Shown here: one piece after another, positions 1-10,600 of the stretch | How the letters are laid out: every line of letters begins with the position of its first letter | Position numbering within the stretch: position 1 is the stretch's first letter | Origin: Gordius sp. MW1 | Lineage: Eukaryota; Nematomorpha; Gordioida; Gordea; Gordiidae | Reading direction: 5' to 3' | Assembly: GCA_964036665.1 (NCBI GenBank) | Contig: OZ038526.1 | Location: 1,550,001 to 1,614,000 of the forward strand | Length of the DNA: 64,000 bases | The notes under the pieces: model-generated | What the model saw: only the letters and a program-made list of their open reading frames with translations | Database searches by the model: none | Told to the model about the DNA's origin: nothing | Made by a program: the position numbers and the translations under genes

Positions 1-1
1 T

Positions 2-2371
2 TTCCAAATTAAAATTAACGAAAATTCTCAAAACCTGTTAGCAATAAATACGCATAGGGGCCTTTTCAAATATAAACTACCTTTTGGCATAGCCTCGGCC
101 CCAGCTATTTTTCAAAGATTTATGGATTCATTATTTAGAAATAATAAGGGAATAGTAGTCTACCTAGATGACATCATTATAGCTGGTAAGACAGTAGAAG
201 ACCATAATCAAAAATTGGAAAAGGTTTTTAAAGAATTGGAAAAAACAGGCCTAAAACTAAAATTAGGAAAGTGTAAATTTTTGGAAAAAAAAGTAGAATA
301 TTTAGGACATACCATTAGTAAAGACGGAATTTTCACTACTGACAAGAATACTAAAGCAATTTTAGCAGCACCAGCCCCAACTAAAATAAAAGAATTACAA
401 TCTTTTTTAGGTATGGCAACATACTACGCGAAATTCATAAAAAATTTCTCTTCTTTAGCACAACCTCTTTATAAACTGCTAAGGAAAACAGTATCTTGGA
501 AATGGTCCATAGACTGTACAAATGCATTCAATGACATTAAAAAAGCCATTATCAAGGCTCCGATATTAAAACATTTCGACCCCGAGTTACCGCTAGTACT
601 CTCGACGGATGCGTCATCTGAGGGCCTCGGCGCAGTACTTTCCCACGAAATTAAAGGTTATCAGCACCCTATTGCTTTTGCGTCCCGCACCCTTAACGCT
701 GCTGAAAGAAATTATAGCCAAATTGAAAAAGAAGCTTTAGCCATCATTTATGCTTTTAATAAATTTAAGGAATATTTATATGGCCTCCATTTTACATTAC
801 TTACAGATCACAAACCTTTAATTTCAATATTCAACCCGAATAAAAATGTATCACAAGGCATGTCAGCAAGACTTCAGAAATGGACTTTGTTAACAACACC
901 TTATCATTATACCATAAAATACAAAATGGGCAAGGAAAATACACAAGCTAATATGTTATCCAGGCTTCCGATACAATCCAAAGAAAATCTAGAACAAGAA
1001 GAAGATGATGATATACACACCATTTATGAAGAACCATTTCAACGTTTTCCCATTACGTCCGCCGACATAGAGCGTCATACTCGTACAGATCCTATCCTGG
1101 GACAAGTCTATAACTATGTACTCCATGGCTGGCCGAAGAAAGTTACTCCAGACCTAGTAGTTTATCTACAACGGCAAAGAGAACTCACCACCTTAAAAGG
1201 CTGCATATTTTGGGGATACCGAATTATTATTCCTCAAGGATTAAGACAAACCATTTTGAAACTAATCCACTTAGGACACCCAGGCATGAGTCGCTCAAAA
1301 ATATTGGCTCGTCAACATCTCTGGTATCCGGGTATTGATAAAGATATAGAAGGTTATGTTCAAAACTGTACAGATTGTCAACAATGGTTCACTGGGACAA
1401 CAGAATTAGCCACTCAAAAATGGGAAAACCCTGGGAAACCATGGTCTAGGCTACATGCCGATTTTTGTGGACCGCTTAATGGGTATTATTATCTAATTGT
1501 AATTGACGCCTACAGTAAATGGCCTGAGGTAGTTCCCATGACCACGATCACTACTTCAAGCACTATAAACGCTCTCGAAGCTATTTTCTCAAGGTTCGGA
1601 GTACCAAACACCCTGGCTACAGACAATGGACCTCAGTTTACAAGCGCCGAGTTTAAAATATACTGCAAAACAAATAATATTCGTAATGCATATTCCAGCC
1701 CGTATCATCCTCGATCCAACGGAGAAGCCGAACGTTTTGTACGAACATTCAAGGAGTTTTTGAACAAAACTAGAAATTTTAAAAACGATAAATTATATAA
1801 CTTTCTGCTTTCTTATAAGAACACCATTCACCCAACAACTGGATTAACTCCAGCCAATCTATTAATCAAAATTCAACTAATCGGTCCATTAAACTTACTC
1901 AAACCACATGTAACTGGTCTTGACAAAGACGAGTTGGCACCTATTAAACGAAAATTTGTAATTGGAGATAGAGTATGGGTTAGAACTTTCACAACTAATG
2001 ATCAATTATGGGTAACGGGAAAAATATTAAAAATCTTAGGCCCAGTATCATACATGATAGAAATGGATAATGGGGCATTATGGAAGAGACATGGTGATCA
2101 TCTTAGAAAATCTTTAGATAACGCGGACACGCTAAACAATGAAGATCAATGGGCTGACATTTCGCACGCACTACCTGATGCTCTGCCACAAAATGTTCCC
2201 AGTGATTTACTTGACGCCACCGCTCCGCAACATCCTAATCTACCACATGATGAAGCTAGCGATAAAATGCTTGTTTCCATTCCACCCCCGCTCTCACCTC
2301 TACCCCCTCGTACGGACTCCCCTTTTTCACCTATACCCTCACCCAAAATAACGGTCCGGCGATCTACATGA
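2..2371 (+). CDS. pol: gypsy pol polyprotein, C-terminal 789 residues (RT end, RNase H, integrase)
   Basis: The frame is open from the first base and has no visible start, so it is 5'-partial. Domains in order: RT with YLDDIII near nucleotide 161; RNase H with LSTDASSEGLGAVL near 598 and TDHKPL near 805; integrase zinc-binding HHCC (HLGHPG then CTDCQQ) at about 1267-1383; integrase core DDE residues in HADFCGP (about 1455), ATDNGPQF (about 1618) and NGEAERF (about 1720); and a GPVSYMI motif near 2041, which matches the GPY/F module after gypsy integrases. The C-terminal tail is proline-rich. The product would copy the RNA, degrade the hybrid and integrate the cDNA in the nucleus. No stop or frameshift interrupts the visible part. 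There is no clear chromodomain. Confidence 0.95.
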   Translation, partial: FQIKINENSQNLLAINTHRGLFKYKLPFGIASAPAIFQRFMDSLFRNNKGIVVYLDDIIIAGKTVEDHNQKLEKVFKELEKTGLKLKLGKCKFLEKKVEYLGHTISKDGIFTTDKNTKAILAAPAPTKIKELQSFLGMATYYAKFIKNFSSLAQPLYKLLRKTVSWKWSIDCTNAFNDIKKAIIKAPILKHFDPELPLVLSTDASSEGLGAVLSHEIKGYQHPIAFASRTLNAAERNYSQIEKEALAIIYAFNKFKEYLYGLHFTLLTDHKPLISIFNPNKNVSQGMSARLQKWTLLTTPYHYTIKYKMGKENTQANMLSRLPIQSKENLEQEEDDDIHTIYEEPFQRFPITSADIERHTRTDPILGQVYNYVLHGWPKKVTPDLVVYLQRQRELTTLKGCIFWGYRIIIPQGLRQTILKLIHLGHPGMSRSKILARQHLWYPGIDKDIEGYVQNCTDCQQWFTGTTELATQKWENPGKPWSRLHADFCGPLNGYYYLIVIDAYSKWPEVVPMTTITTSSTINALEAIFSRFGVPNTLATDNGPQFTSAEFKIYCKTNNIRNAYSSPYHPRSNGEAERFVRTFKEFLNKTRNFKNDKLYNFLLSYKNTIHPTTGLTPANLLIKIQLIGPLNLLKPHVTGLDKDELAPIKRKFVIGDRVWVRTFTTNDQLWVTGKILKILGPVSYMIEMDNGALWKRHGDHLRKSLDNADTLNNEDQWADISHALPDALPQNVPSDLLDATAPQHPNLPHDEASDKMLVSIPPPLSPLPPRTDSPFSPIPSPKITVRRST

Positions 2372-2418
2372 ATCCGAAAACCTATAAAAGATATGGAATA
2401 ACTTAAGGGGGTAGGAGA

Positions 2419-2640
2419 TGTTGTATACTGCAACTGCATACTCCACCATGCGCGTTTATTCAAATTAGGGTATTCAAATTATATTCATTATCACGGCACT
2501 ATCACACAATCACCCTACCATCACGCGATCACCTTATCATCACGCGATCTCCCTACCATCACGCGTTCTTACCCTTTATATACAAAAATCGCTAATAGTA
2601 AAATATATATATCCACCAACAAATATATCAAGACTCAACA
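2419..2640 (+). repeat. gypsy 3' LTR with U3 triple repeat and TATA box
   Basis: It starts TGTTG and ends CAACA (inverted 5-bp ends) right after the purine-rich tract. Inside, three 19-bp units at 2509-2527, 2528-2546 and 2547-2565 share the core ATCACGCG. A TATA-like CTTTATATAC is at 2575-2584, as expected at the U3/R boundary. At 222 bp it is short for a gypsy LTR. The partner LTR is outside the window. Confidence 0.8.
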
Positions 2641-2829
2641 GTAAAGGTGTTAACTTTTCCTAGGTCTCCCCACCGATGTTAAAGTCGGTTATGGCATTAT
2701 CCGGTAGAGGTCCTGTCACGCAAGGCTTGCAGCTAAACGTACGACTTGCCAATAAGAGACTTCCTTTCACACCGCTACATTTTTTGTGGACCCATCCTAG
2801 GCATTTTGTGCATTGTATAGAGTTGCTAG
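2641..2829 (-). pseudogene. LINE A C-terminal cysteine-rich region, beyond the hAT insertion
   Basis: Reading the minus strand across the hAT as if it were absent gives WPCSVCYK, a stop, then NSIQCTKCLGWVHKKCSG and CKPCVTG, ending ITDFNIGGE. The Cys/His spacing resembles the zinc-finger-like tail of RTE-type LINEs that precedes a conserved C-terminal block. The frame meets a stop shortly after IGGE and is cut at 2641 by the gypsy LTR. Confidence 0.6.
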
Positions 2830-3629
2830 CAGAGGTCAGATTTGTTAGGAATTTTCTGCGCGAACCCGGCCCGGTTCAATTCTCTAACCTCATTGTCCGC
2901 CCGAGCCCGCCCGAACCCTTCTGGTGTCCGCCCGAAACATTAATGCTGCCCGAAATGCCCGGCCCGAAATATAAAATTTGCCTGTTAGGCCCGAAATTTT
3001 GCGACCTAAAATTCTTTCAATATTTAAAAGTCGAATGATTTTTTCAAATGAAACTTTTGTACTTTAATTTTAATTTTAATTGGTCAAAAAACGTAGTATT
3101 TTGTCTTTCTAAAATATTTGAGCTTAGCGATAGCGATGAGTGATAAGGGAATAATAAAGGCGAATTGGAGACGCCTTGTTAAATCATTTGTTAAAAAATT
3201 AAATGATATTAGAATGAAATTTAACACTTTCAGGCGTTGTATCAATTTGGGCGTGACGATTTTGTACTATGTATAGACGGCACTTGCGTTTTACGAACAA
3301 TGAAAGGGCTGCATAAATTTAAATATTTTAATCCTTTCCATAACCTAGCTAAGGATAGATGGAAATAAAGGGGTTCTGGCAAAAAATGTAAAAATAACTT
3401 GGGGACGGATGGCGATTTTTTAGCATTTTCATATGCAATTTAATGAAAAGTAACAAAAAAAATACACTATCTAAAAAATCTCATTAAGCCCGAATTGCCC
3501 GAATGCTATCTTCTTCGTGCCCGCCCGGGCCCGCCCGATAATAAAAATTTAGGACAGTTGCCCGGCCCGACCCGGCCCACGGGCCGGGCCTGTTCGGGCA
3601 GCGGGCCGGGCCGGGCAATCTAATCTCTG
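2830..3629. mobile_element. hAT-A, non-autonomous hAT element with G+C-rich subterminal repeats
   Basis: 800 bp flanked by perfect 8-bp direct repeats GTTGCTAG (2822-2829 and 3630-3637). Terminal bases are CAGAG and CTCTG, the short imperfect inverted ends expected of hAT. Both ends carry runs of CCCG/GGCC-rich subterminal repeats (about 2868-2965 and 3487-3616), while the middle is AT-rich and has no transposase. A longer relative lies inverted at 15280-17449. It interrupts LINE A. Confidence 0.9.
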
Positions 3630-3641
3630 GTTGCTAGGCAC

Positions 3642-5162
3642 TCATTTGTAACATACGCTACAGGGCCAGGCGCAAGTTGCCTCGGCGCTCTTCATACTTT
3701 TCTCGCCAAACATCACCTTTGTTTTTCCCATGTTAACTTTTAAGCCCTTTTCCTCCATTCCCTTTTTCCATTTAGAGAGATCAGCCTCACGCTCAGCCAT
3801 TATCAAGAGATCATCGGCGTATAAAAGTTCCCATGGGAGTCCTTCTCGCAGTTGTTTTGTCACCACCTCCATTACGAGTATGAAAAGTAGAGGGCTTAAA
3901 ACGGAACCTTGGTGTAGCCCAACCTTCACTTCAAAGCTTTCGCTATCGCCATCATAGGTCCTCACTGCCGTTTGAGATTCGTCATACATAACCATCACAG
4001 CCGTAACCAACCATTCTTCCACACCTGTTTTTCTAAGAGCCCATTTTACAACTTCCCGCGGCACACTGTCAAACGCTTTCTCTAGGTCTACGAAGGCATA
4101 GTATAGTCTTTTACCTTTTGCTTGATGTTTTTCTTGCATCTGTCGTACTATAAAGATGGCATCGGTGGTTCCTTTCCCTGGTTTAAATCCGAACTGCATT
4201 GCGACGATGTTCGTTTGTTCCCGGATTCTTTTCTCGAGCACCCTCTCGATAATTTTCATAGTTTGGTCAAGGAGCTTAATAGCCCGATATGATCCGCAGT
4301 CAGGTCACCTTTTCCTTTGTATATTGGTAAAAGAACACTCTTTTTCCAGTCGCTAGGTATAGTCCCTTCCTGGATTATGGCATTACACAGCTATGTAAGC
4401 CATACGAATCCCAAATGTCCAGAAGCTTTTACCATTTCCGCCACTATTCCTGTTGGGCCTGCCGCTTTACCTTGTTTCATTTTCTTTATGGCATGCTGAA
4501 TTTCGTCAGTGCCACTCCAACAGCAGGGTCCCTCCACTTTATTGCAATCGACGTCATTGTCCCAGGTATTCTCTTCATTTAAGAGTCGTTTCATGTAGTC
4601 TTTCCAAACCTTTTTGATTCCATCGCCATGGGATATGATGTTACCCGCAGGAGTTTTAACGCATTTAACCGCAACAACATCAAGTCTTTCTTTCGCCATT
4701 TGTTTGGCTACACGAAACATGTTTTTTTTCCCTTCCTCTGAGTCAAGGCGTGTAGCAAACTCGCATCTTTTTGTTTCCTTTATTCTGGCGACGGTCCTCT
4801 TGATAGACAACCTTATCGCACCTTTGTTGGGATTCATGCCAGACTTTATAGCAACGCCTTTTATCTTCAATAGCTTTCGCCGCCTCAGAGTTCCATCACC
4901 AAGTTTCCTTATGTCTTGGGGGCCCCTTTGTCCAACCACAAACGCGCGCTGTTGTGTCAAGCCAAGCATTCTTCATAGCTGTCCATTTGTCGTTTACGTT
5001 CTTCGCCATCGCAACTGAGTTTCCATCAAGTGCTTCGGCAAAGTCCCTCTTTTGAGTACCATCTTTCAAGCACCACACCTTGAGCCTCGGGATATAGCGT
5101 TTCCTTTGATTTATAAGCCCCTTCATTACGAGATCCCCAACGATAAGACGGTGTTGTGTCAC
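3642..5162 (-). pseudogene. LINE A linker and reverse transcriptase, frameshifted
   Basis: Three frames are needed: about 5162-4896 (linker), 4969-4391 (KMKQGKAAGPTGIVAEMVKA, the RT entry motif), a broken stretch at 4390-4260 (IIQEGTIPSDWKKSV and LPIYKGKGD can be read with a shift), and 4259-3642 (FGFKPGKGTTDAIF, AFVDLEKAFDSVPR, QGSVLSPLLF, YADDLLIM). The YADD box carries the RT catalytic aspartates. At 3642 a TGA interrupts a cysteine-rich region starting WPCSVCYK, just before the hAT target site. Confidence 0.85.
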
Positions 5163-6034
5163 GCATTCTTCCCCAGGGACAACCTTGACGTTTTAACCAT
5201 ACATCTGTCCGATTTTTTGACCATCATATAGTCGACAGTACTTTTGAGGGTACCCGATTCATAGGTTATAAGCTTCCTGTCTTCTTTCTTGAAGAAAGTA
5301 TTGCATATAACCATCTGAGTAGCGTCCCCGAAATCTAAAATGCGTTCCCCCTCCGTATTCCTGGTTCCATAGCTGTGACCACCATGAACCCCTTCATAAC
5401 CATCGATATTCGCGCCAACATGTCCATTTAGATCCCCGCCTAATATAATAGATTCTCTAGGGTGAAGGTGGGTAATTTCCATCAGACGATCCCAGAAAAT
5501 GTCTTTCTCTTCATCGCTTCTTCCTACTTGAGGAGCGTTGGCCGATATAACGTTGTATAGCCTTTCTCCCATCGCCATCTTAATAGCTATGATCCTGTCG
5601 TTACATCGCTTATCGATAACTTTGTCCATCCATTTCTCAGCGACAAGTATCCCTATACCAGCTTTTCCATCCTTGTGCCCTTGCCAGTAGAATTTATACC
5701 GCGCACCAATGGCTCCCATCTTCCTAGCACCCTCTCCTTTCCACCTTACCTCCTGTATGCAGCATATATCTATCCTTCTCCGATTAAGTGCTTCCACTAC
5801 CTCGCCCGCTCTTCCCGTCATGCTCCCTATGTTCCAGGTTGCAACCCTTAGCGTGTCGCCTTTAGGCTGGCCTCCTCGAATATTTTCGAGTCGATGACCA
5901 TCATGAGTAGGGAATCCTTGCGGGGTTCCCAAAACGATTTGGCCTGGATCCTCATCTTTCTTTTTGACGTAGGTCGATGAGTTAACCCACGGGATACTTA
6001 AGGCTGTACCCCGCCCATTTGCCTCTGTATTCAT
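5159..6034 (-). pseudogene. LINE A apurinic-type endonuclease domain
   Basis: Exonuclease/endonuclease/phosphatase fold of RTE/CR1-type LINEs. Visible motifs: LRVATWNIGS (catalytic Asn), CCIQEVRW (catalytic Glu), ILGGDLNGHVG (Asp/Asn pair), and STVDYMMV in place of the usual SxxDY block. The domain nicks target DNA to prime reverse transcription. The frame ends at 5159 without entering RT; coding continues in another frame, indicating a frameshift. The first Met at 6034 may not be the true start. Confidence 0.85.
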
Positions 6035-6367
6035 AGGGGGTTGGAGCAGTTTTTACAGCCGGATCTCTTCCTGGCGCCAACCTCTTCGTCGGTTTGTACG
6101 ACTCGCGAGGAGCGGAGATCCTATTCTGACCCCAGATCACAGGGGTACCAGATCACAGTGTGATGTGAGTTAAAAATGTACGTATGATATATAAAAAAAA
6201 GGCTCCACTGACGTGGTATTAACGTAGCTAAGCATATGGACATCCAGGGCTATATATGGGCGTTATCTTAGCATATTTATGTTTACGTATTAATTAAATA
6301 GTGAATCCCTAACTCCTTCATAGAAACTAGCAAAATCAATGAGTATAAACACAAAATAATGCTTAAC

Positions 6368-7658
6368 CTTCCTATAATCAGTGGAAGACAAATCACCGAA
6401 TATGTTGTGCCCTTCTTGCTGCAATATGGCAACGGTCTGGTTGAAGTGGTGATGTTCCATGGTGGACGTGGAATAGATCGCAGCGAGGGGTGTGTCGGAC
6501 TCCTTCATGAACGTGTTGTTTTTTCCCCTGTGGTCTAAGTCATGGCAAAGACTCGAGATGAAAAGAGCCAAACTCTGTATGCAAAAGTAACAAATTCGTT
6601 ATAAGGAAATTACTACAAACGCCTGTCTAAGAAGTCATAATCATAGACTAATAGACTGCTCATCTCTTATATATTCACGCATCAAAAGTGTTGCAAAAAA
6701 CGGCCGTGATAAGTTAAGTAGAGTTTGTATAGCGATGGATTGTATTGGACAATCATTCATCTTATAACATGAAACAACCCATTTTAATTATTATAGCGAT
6801 TTTCATCAAACCATATGAATTGGCCAAAATTCATGTTTCACTATTCAAAATGGATGCCAAAATGTGGAACATTTTTTAAAAGGGAATGAGGACTCTATGG
6901 TCATAATGTTGGTTGTTAGTGCTGATTTATATTATAGGTGATAAAAGTGTCAATATGAATTGTTATAAATAAATATGAGATACCTCTAGTATGTCAAATT
7001 TTTCAGGGTAAGTTTTGAGGATGACGTATGCCGTATGGGCTACGTAAAAGCCGTGCGTCCAATTATGATAGGGGACCGTCCTGTAATTTTTTCTGACGGT
7101 CAATATGAAACGGGCTACGAGATCGTAATCAAATCTATGACACAAAAAATTAATGCGGTCACAACAATAAGTAATTAAAAATAAAACTTAACCTATAAAA
7201 TAAACCTAACCCATTTTGCGTTAAAGATTTATTAGTTATTATAATAATTAAATAAATAACGAGACTTTAATGTTTTTGATTCCCCACAATTTAAGTTAAC
7301 CGCAGCTATTAAATCAATTCGACATTACCTAGTTTGCCCAAAAAGATCCTTGTACATGTATAATACCAGCTCTGGCTTAATGTCGTTGCCGTAATTATCA
7401 GTATCACGGCTAAAATCGAATCTATGACAAAAAATATCATACATAGTTAGTGATTGTTTAGAAAAGTGTTTCAGTAATAATATACGCGGGACAGTGTCAA
7501 ATAACTTACCTCACAACATTCTCATGAGTTATGCCATGGGGTAAATCAATTTTGCTTCTCAATCGTTCTACCTCTTCTTGATTTGCCGTTATGTGGTACG
7601 AAAGGACTTCCATCGCAACTTTGTATTTCTTTTCAGATCGGTATATCTTCTCGTACAG
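6368..7658 (-). CDS. PDE10A: PDE10 exons 17-20 (GAF-catalytic linker and first part of HD phosphodiesterase domain)
   Basis: Exon 17 has the linker [19 protein letters not shown]; exon 18 the start of the catalytic fold; exon 19 [20 protein letters not shown] with the proton-donor His (about residue 673); exon 20 [12 protein letters not shown] with the metal-binding His711-Asp712, then [20 protein letters not shown]. Exon 20 ends at a phase-0 donor AAG|GTTAAG. Everything after the first metal site, including the second metal-binding Asp and the substrate-selecting Gln, is downstream of a >6-kb transposon pile or off the window. Confidence 0.93.
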
Positions 7659-10600
7659 CTAATTGGCAAAAAGATCATTTCATATAAATGGTTTTGAGAA
7701 TTTATTTAATATAACATAATATCAAAAGTGTCAATCTTTAATATATTAGAATTAAATGTTTTAATCACATACATCTTTTGTTATGCTAAAAAAATATCAA
7801 GATGTTATAAACTAGGGTCATTTATTTATTGAAAAGTCCCTAGATACCTGAGCGTGGTATAGAGCTAATCCGCAATAGATGGCAAAAGCTTCAAAGTTTT
7901 TTTCGTCCGTCTGATTAAACGTAGAGTCCCGTTTATTCACCATTTGCATCACGCCAATAATTCTAATCCAAAGGTCAGTTTTGTTATTTAAAATTCTTTA
8001 AATCATTTATATAACAGAAATTTCTACTAGCGTTTGGAGATTTTACAATTAATTGGTTCCAAAGGAGTATTATATAAAACGCTTCAAAATGTTCTTATCA
8101 AAATTTATTAGAGTGGTTCAGTTTAAGATGTTATTAAATTATATTCAAAATATATAGCATGATCCAACAGTATTACTCTTTGCGGATATATATCGGCATA
8201 CATAAGATCGATTTGGTATGGTAGCCGGTTAAAACATCTACATTTCTAAAGATAAAATACGTTTTTTTGTTTAATTGTAGAAATTTTAAATTAAAACCTG
8301 TTGAAGCGGTCATCCTGGTAAGCGTCTTTGATGTTTTCAATGTGCCCAGTGGAAGCCACACTTCCAGCGATGCCAGTTCCGATGGGGAACCTGCACATAA
8401 AAAATTGGAATTTATGTTGGTTTATAGATCACTTTTGCTTATAAACTTGTTGGGTAAAATTAGAAATAATACAAGAATATGAATATTAATATCACACCTA
8501 ATTTTTTCCTTCTCAATAGGCACAATGTCATGTTCATTTTGAGAGCCCCCTACGTCGAATATGCTGGCATACAATTCTTGATTTTGACGGTCGAGTAAGA
8601 ATAGAGAAGCTCGGTCGGCATTGACTAGTTTACGACCAAATTTCTTTAAAAAAATATAACAAAAAAATATCTAAGAACTACACTTTGATACGCGATTGTT
8701 ACACTTTACACAAGTTATTTAGAAATATAGAAGTAAGACCAATGATTAACTTTACTTTTCGATAGTAAAACAACGGTGTATTTCACAAGAATACACATAA
8801 TACGTGAATACTAAATTACCTTTGGTATCCATCATTTATCAATCAAATTAGTGAAAAAACTAATATATTTATAAAAAAGGTTCCACATTATTAGTAATCA
8901 ACTTGTTTATTATATCTTTAAATACCATTATTTTGAAGATGAGAGTTGCTATGCTTTCCATATCTTGAAATATCGAACTAAATAAATAAGAACAATAATA
9001 TAGCACTAACCAGTGAAAAGTTTTTAATATAAAAAAATTAGATAAGTTCTATAGTCAGGGGGTAAGGAAAGATAACCCCTCATTATCCCAACAACCCCCC
9101 TATAGGGGATATATAAATAGAAAATCTGTATATATGAGACCTTTTAAGAGAACCAATAATACTTTATACTTGTTACCTCGTAACTTTGAGTAGAAAATCG
9201 TTTAACTTCTTCTGTTGAACCGTCACGTGGTTTAGCTTCAAATTAACAAGAGAAAACGTTAAACGCTGATAAATTGAATGTTCAAATTTATATCTATGCA
9301 AATATAATGATCAAAAAACCAAAATTTGCGACCAAATGAAATTTATGTGTTATATTGAACGAATAATATACCTCATACAGATGATATGACAGCATACCGG
9401 ACAAAGTGCACGTCCCTACAATCTATGATAGCGTGTGATTTGTATTAATAAAAATAATAATAATAGATATTTGCCTGGCAAAATAATTGTGCTTAAGGCA
9501 TATACGCTAAAATTTACTTCCACATCATGCTCCGTGAAAGCAGCGGTGTCCCCGGTGTATTTCAAAAATTCCATAACGCCTGCAAAATAATAATGATCGA
9601 TCAATTTTTCAAACATTGATATTATTTACAAAAAAATCATCAATAATTATAAATTCAAAATACCGAGTAATTCTTCGTTGGGTTTAACGATGGGGTGCAC
9701 GATGACGGAATGGATTTCGTGTTTGTAATACTGGTCATTTACACCATCAGGGAAACGATCATCGCACTATAGTAAATCACTTGCTTAATAATAAAATTAA
9801 TAATTGAAGTCTTCGACTCTTAATAAGACGCGCTAACCTAGCCGTTAGAATCGCACGGTAACAGGCAAGAATTACCTGACAGCATTATATTAGGCACCAT
9901 GGGCGTAGCCAGCATTGGAATTAGAGGGGGGGGCAATAATGATTTAGGGAGGGGCAAAATGATGATTTTTTAAAATTTAGTAATAATTTTAATAAATTTA
10001 GAATAATTTTTGGATTTATAGGGGGGCACCCGCCCCTCCCTACCACCCCCTGGCTACGCCCATGTTAGACAGACTATTAAATACAGATTGAAAGATTGAC
10101 CTCTTAAATGATTAGTTTGAATAACGCATTCAATTTTTGTTTAAAATGTATTACTTATGAAACTTAAGCGATGGAGCTCAATGGCTTAGTGTCATTTTAT
10201 AATTAAACTTTACTAATTTCCCATGAATAATACTTGGATTGGTTCATATAATTTAATAATTAAGGTTGATAGAAGAACAAATTATTTAAGCAGCTATACT
10301 CAAGCAAACAAGTAAATAATATCGGGGGTAAGTAGTGCTCTAATAATCTTAAAATGCCCGGGTATGCCAACTCACCAAAATGTAACATGAACGAACCAAA
10401 TAAGTTTAAGTTACAAATAAAAAAAATGTAGATAAAATGATTGCTATTACCATTGAATGATACTTTTGGATTAATACTGTTTGCTTGGTGAAAGCTACAA
10501 AAGAAGACAAGCTACGAGTCTCTCCGATGGGTTGGTCTGGAAGTTGAATCCTATATCGGAATAAACAAAATTTAATGCGTGTCCTAACTACAAGAAAAAA

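Larger units (their letters stand above)
1..2640 (+). mobile_element. Ty3/gypsy LTR retrotransposon, 3' part
   Basis: Only the 3' portion is in the window: the end of reverse transcriptase, RNase H, integrase, a purine-rich tract just before 2419 and a 222-bp LTR at 2419-2640. The order RT, RNase H, integrase is that of Ty3/gypsy. It stands at the 3' boundary of a minus-strand LINE: the LINE frame reads right up to position 2641, so the gypsy element appears to have inserted into that LINE. Its 5' half and other LTR lie left of the window, so the target duplication cannot be checked. The intact frame suggests it is younger than its host LINE. Confidence 0.95.
2641..6130 (-). mobile_element. 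LINE A (RTE-like non-LTR retrotransposon), broken
   Basis: Minus-strand order: endonuclease (6034-5159), reverse transcriptase (about 5162-3642), then a cysteine-rich C-terminal region split by a hAT insertion (2830-3629) and continuing at 2829-2641, where a gypsy LTR cuts it. The reading frame changes at least twice between endonuclease and RT, so it is dead. It lies downstream of PDE10 exon 20 in the same orientation, within what must be a PDE10 intron if the gene continues. The 5' boundary near 6130 is approximate. Confidence 0.85.

Noticed and set aside
2676..3038. Plus-strand open frame of 120 codons
   Set aside because: It runs antisense to the LINE A tail and then into the GC-rich hAT-A end; the Pro/Arg-rich text is a product of the CCCG repeats.
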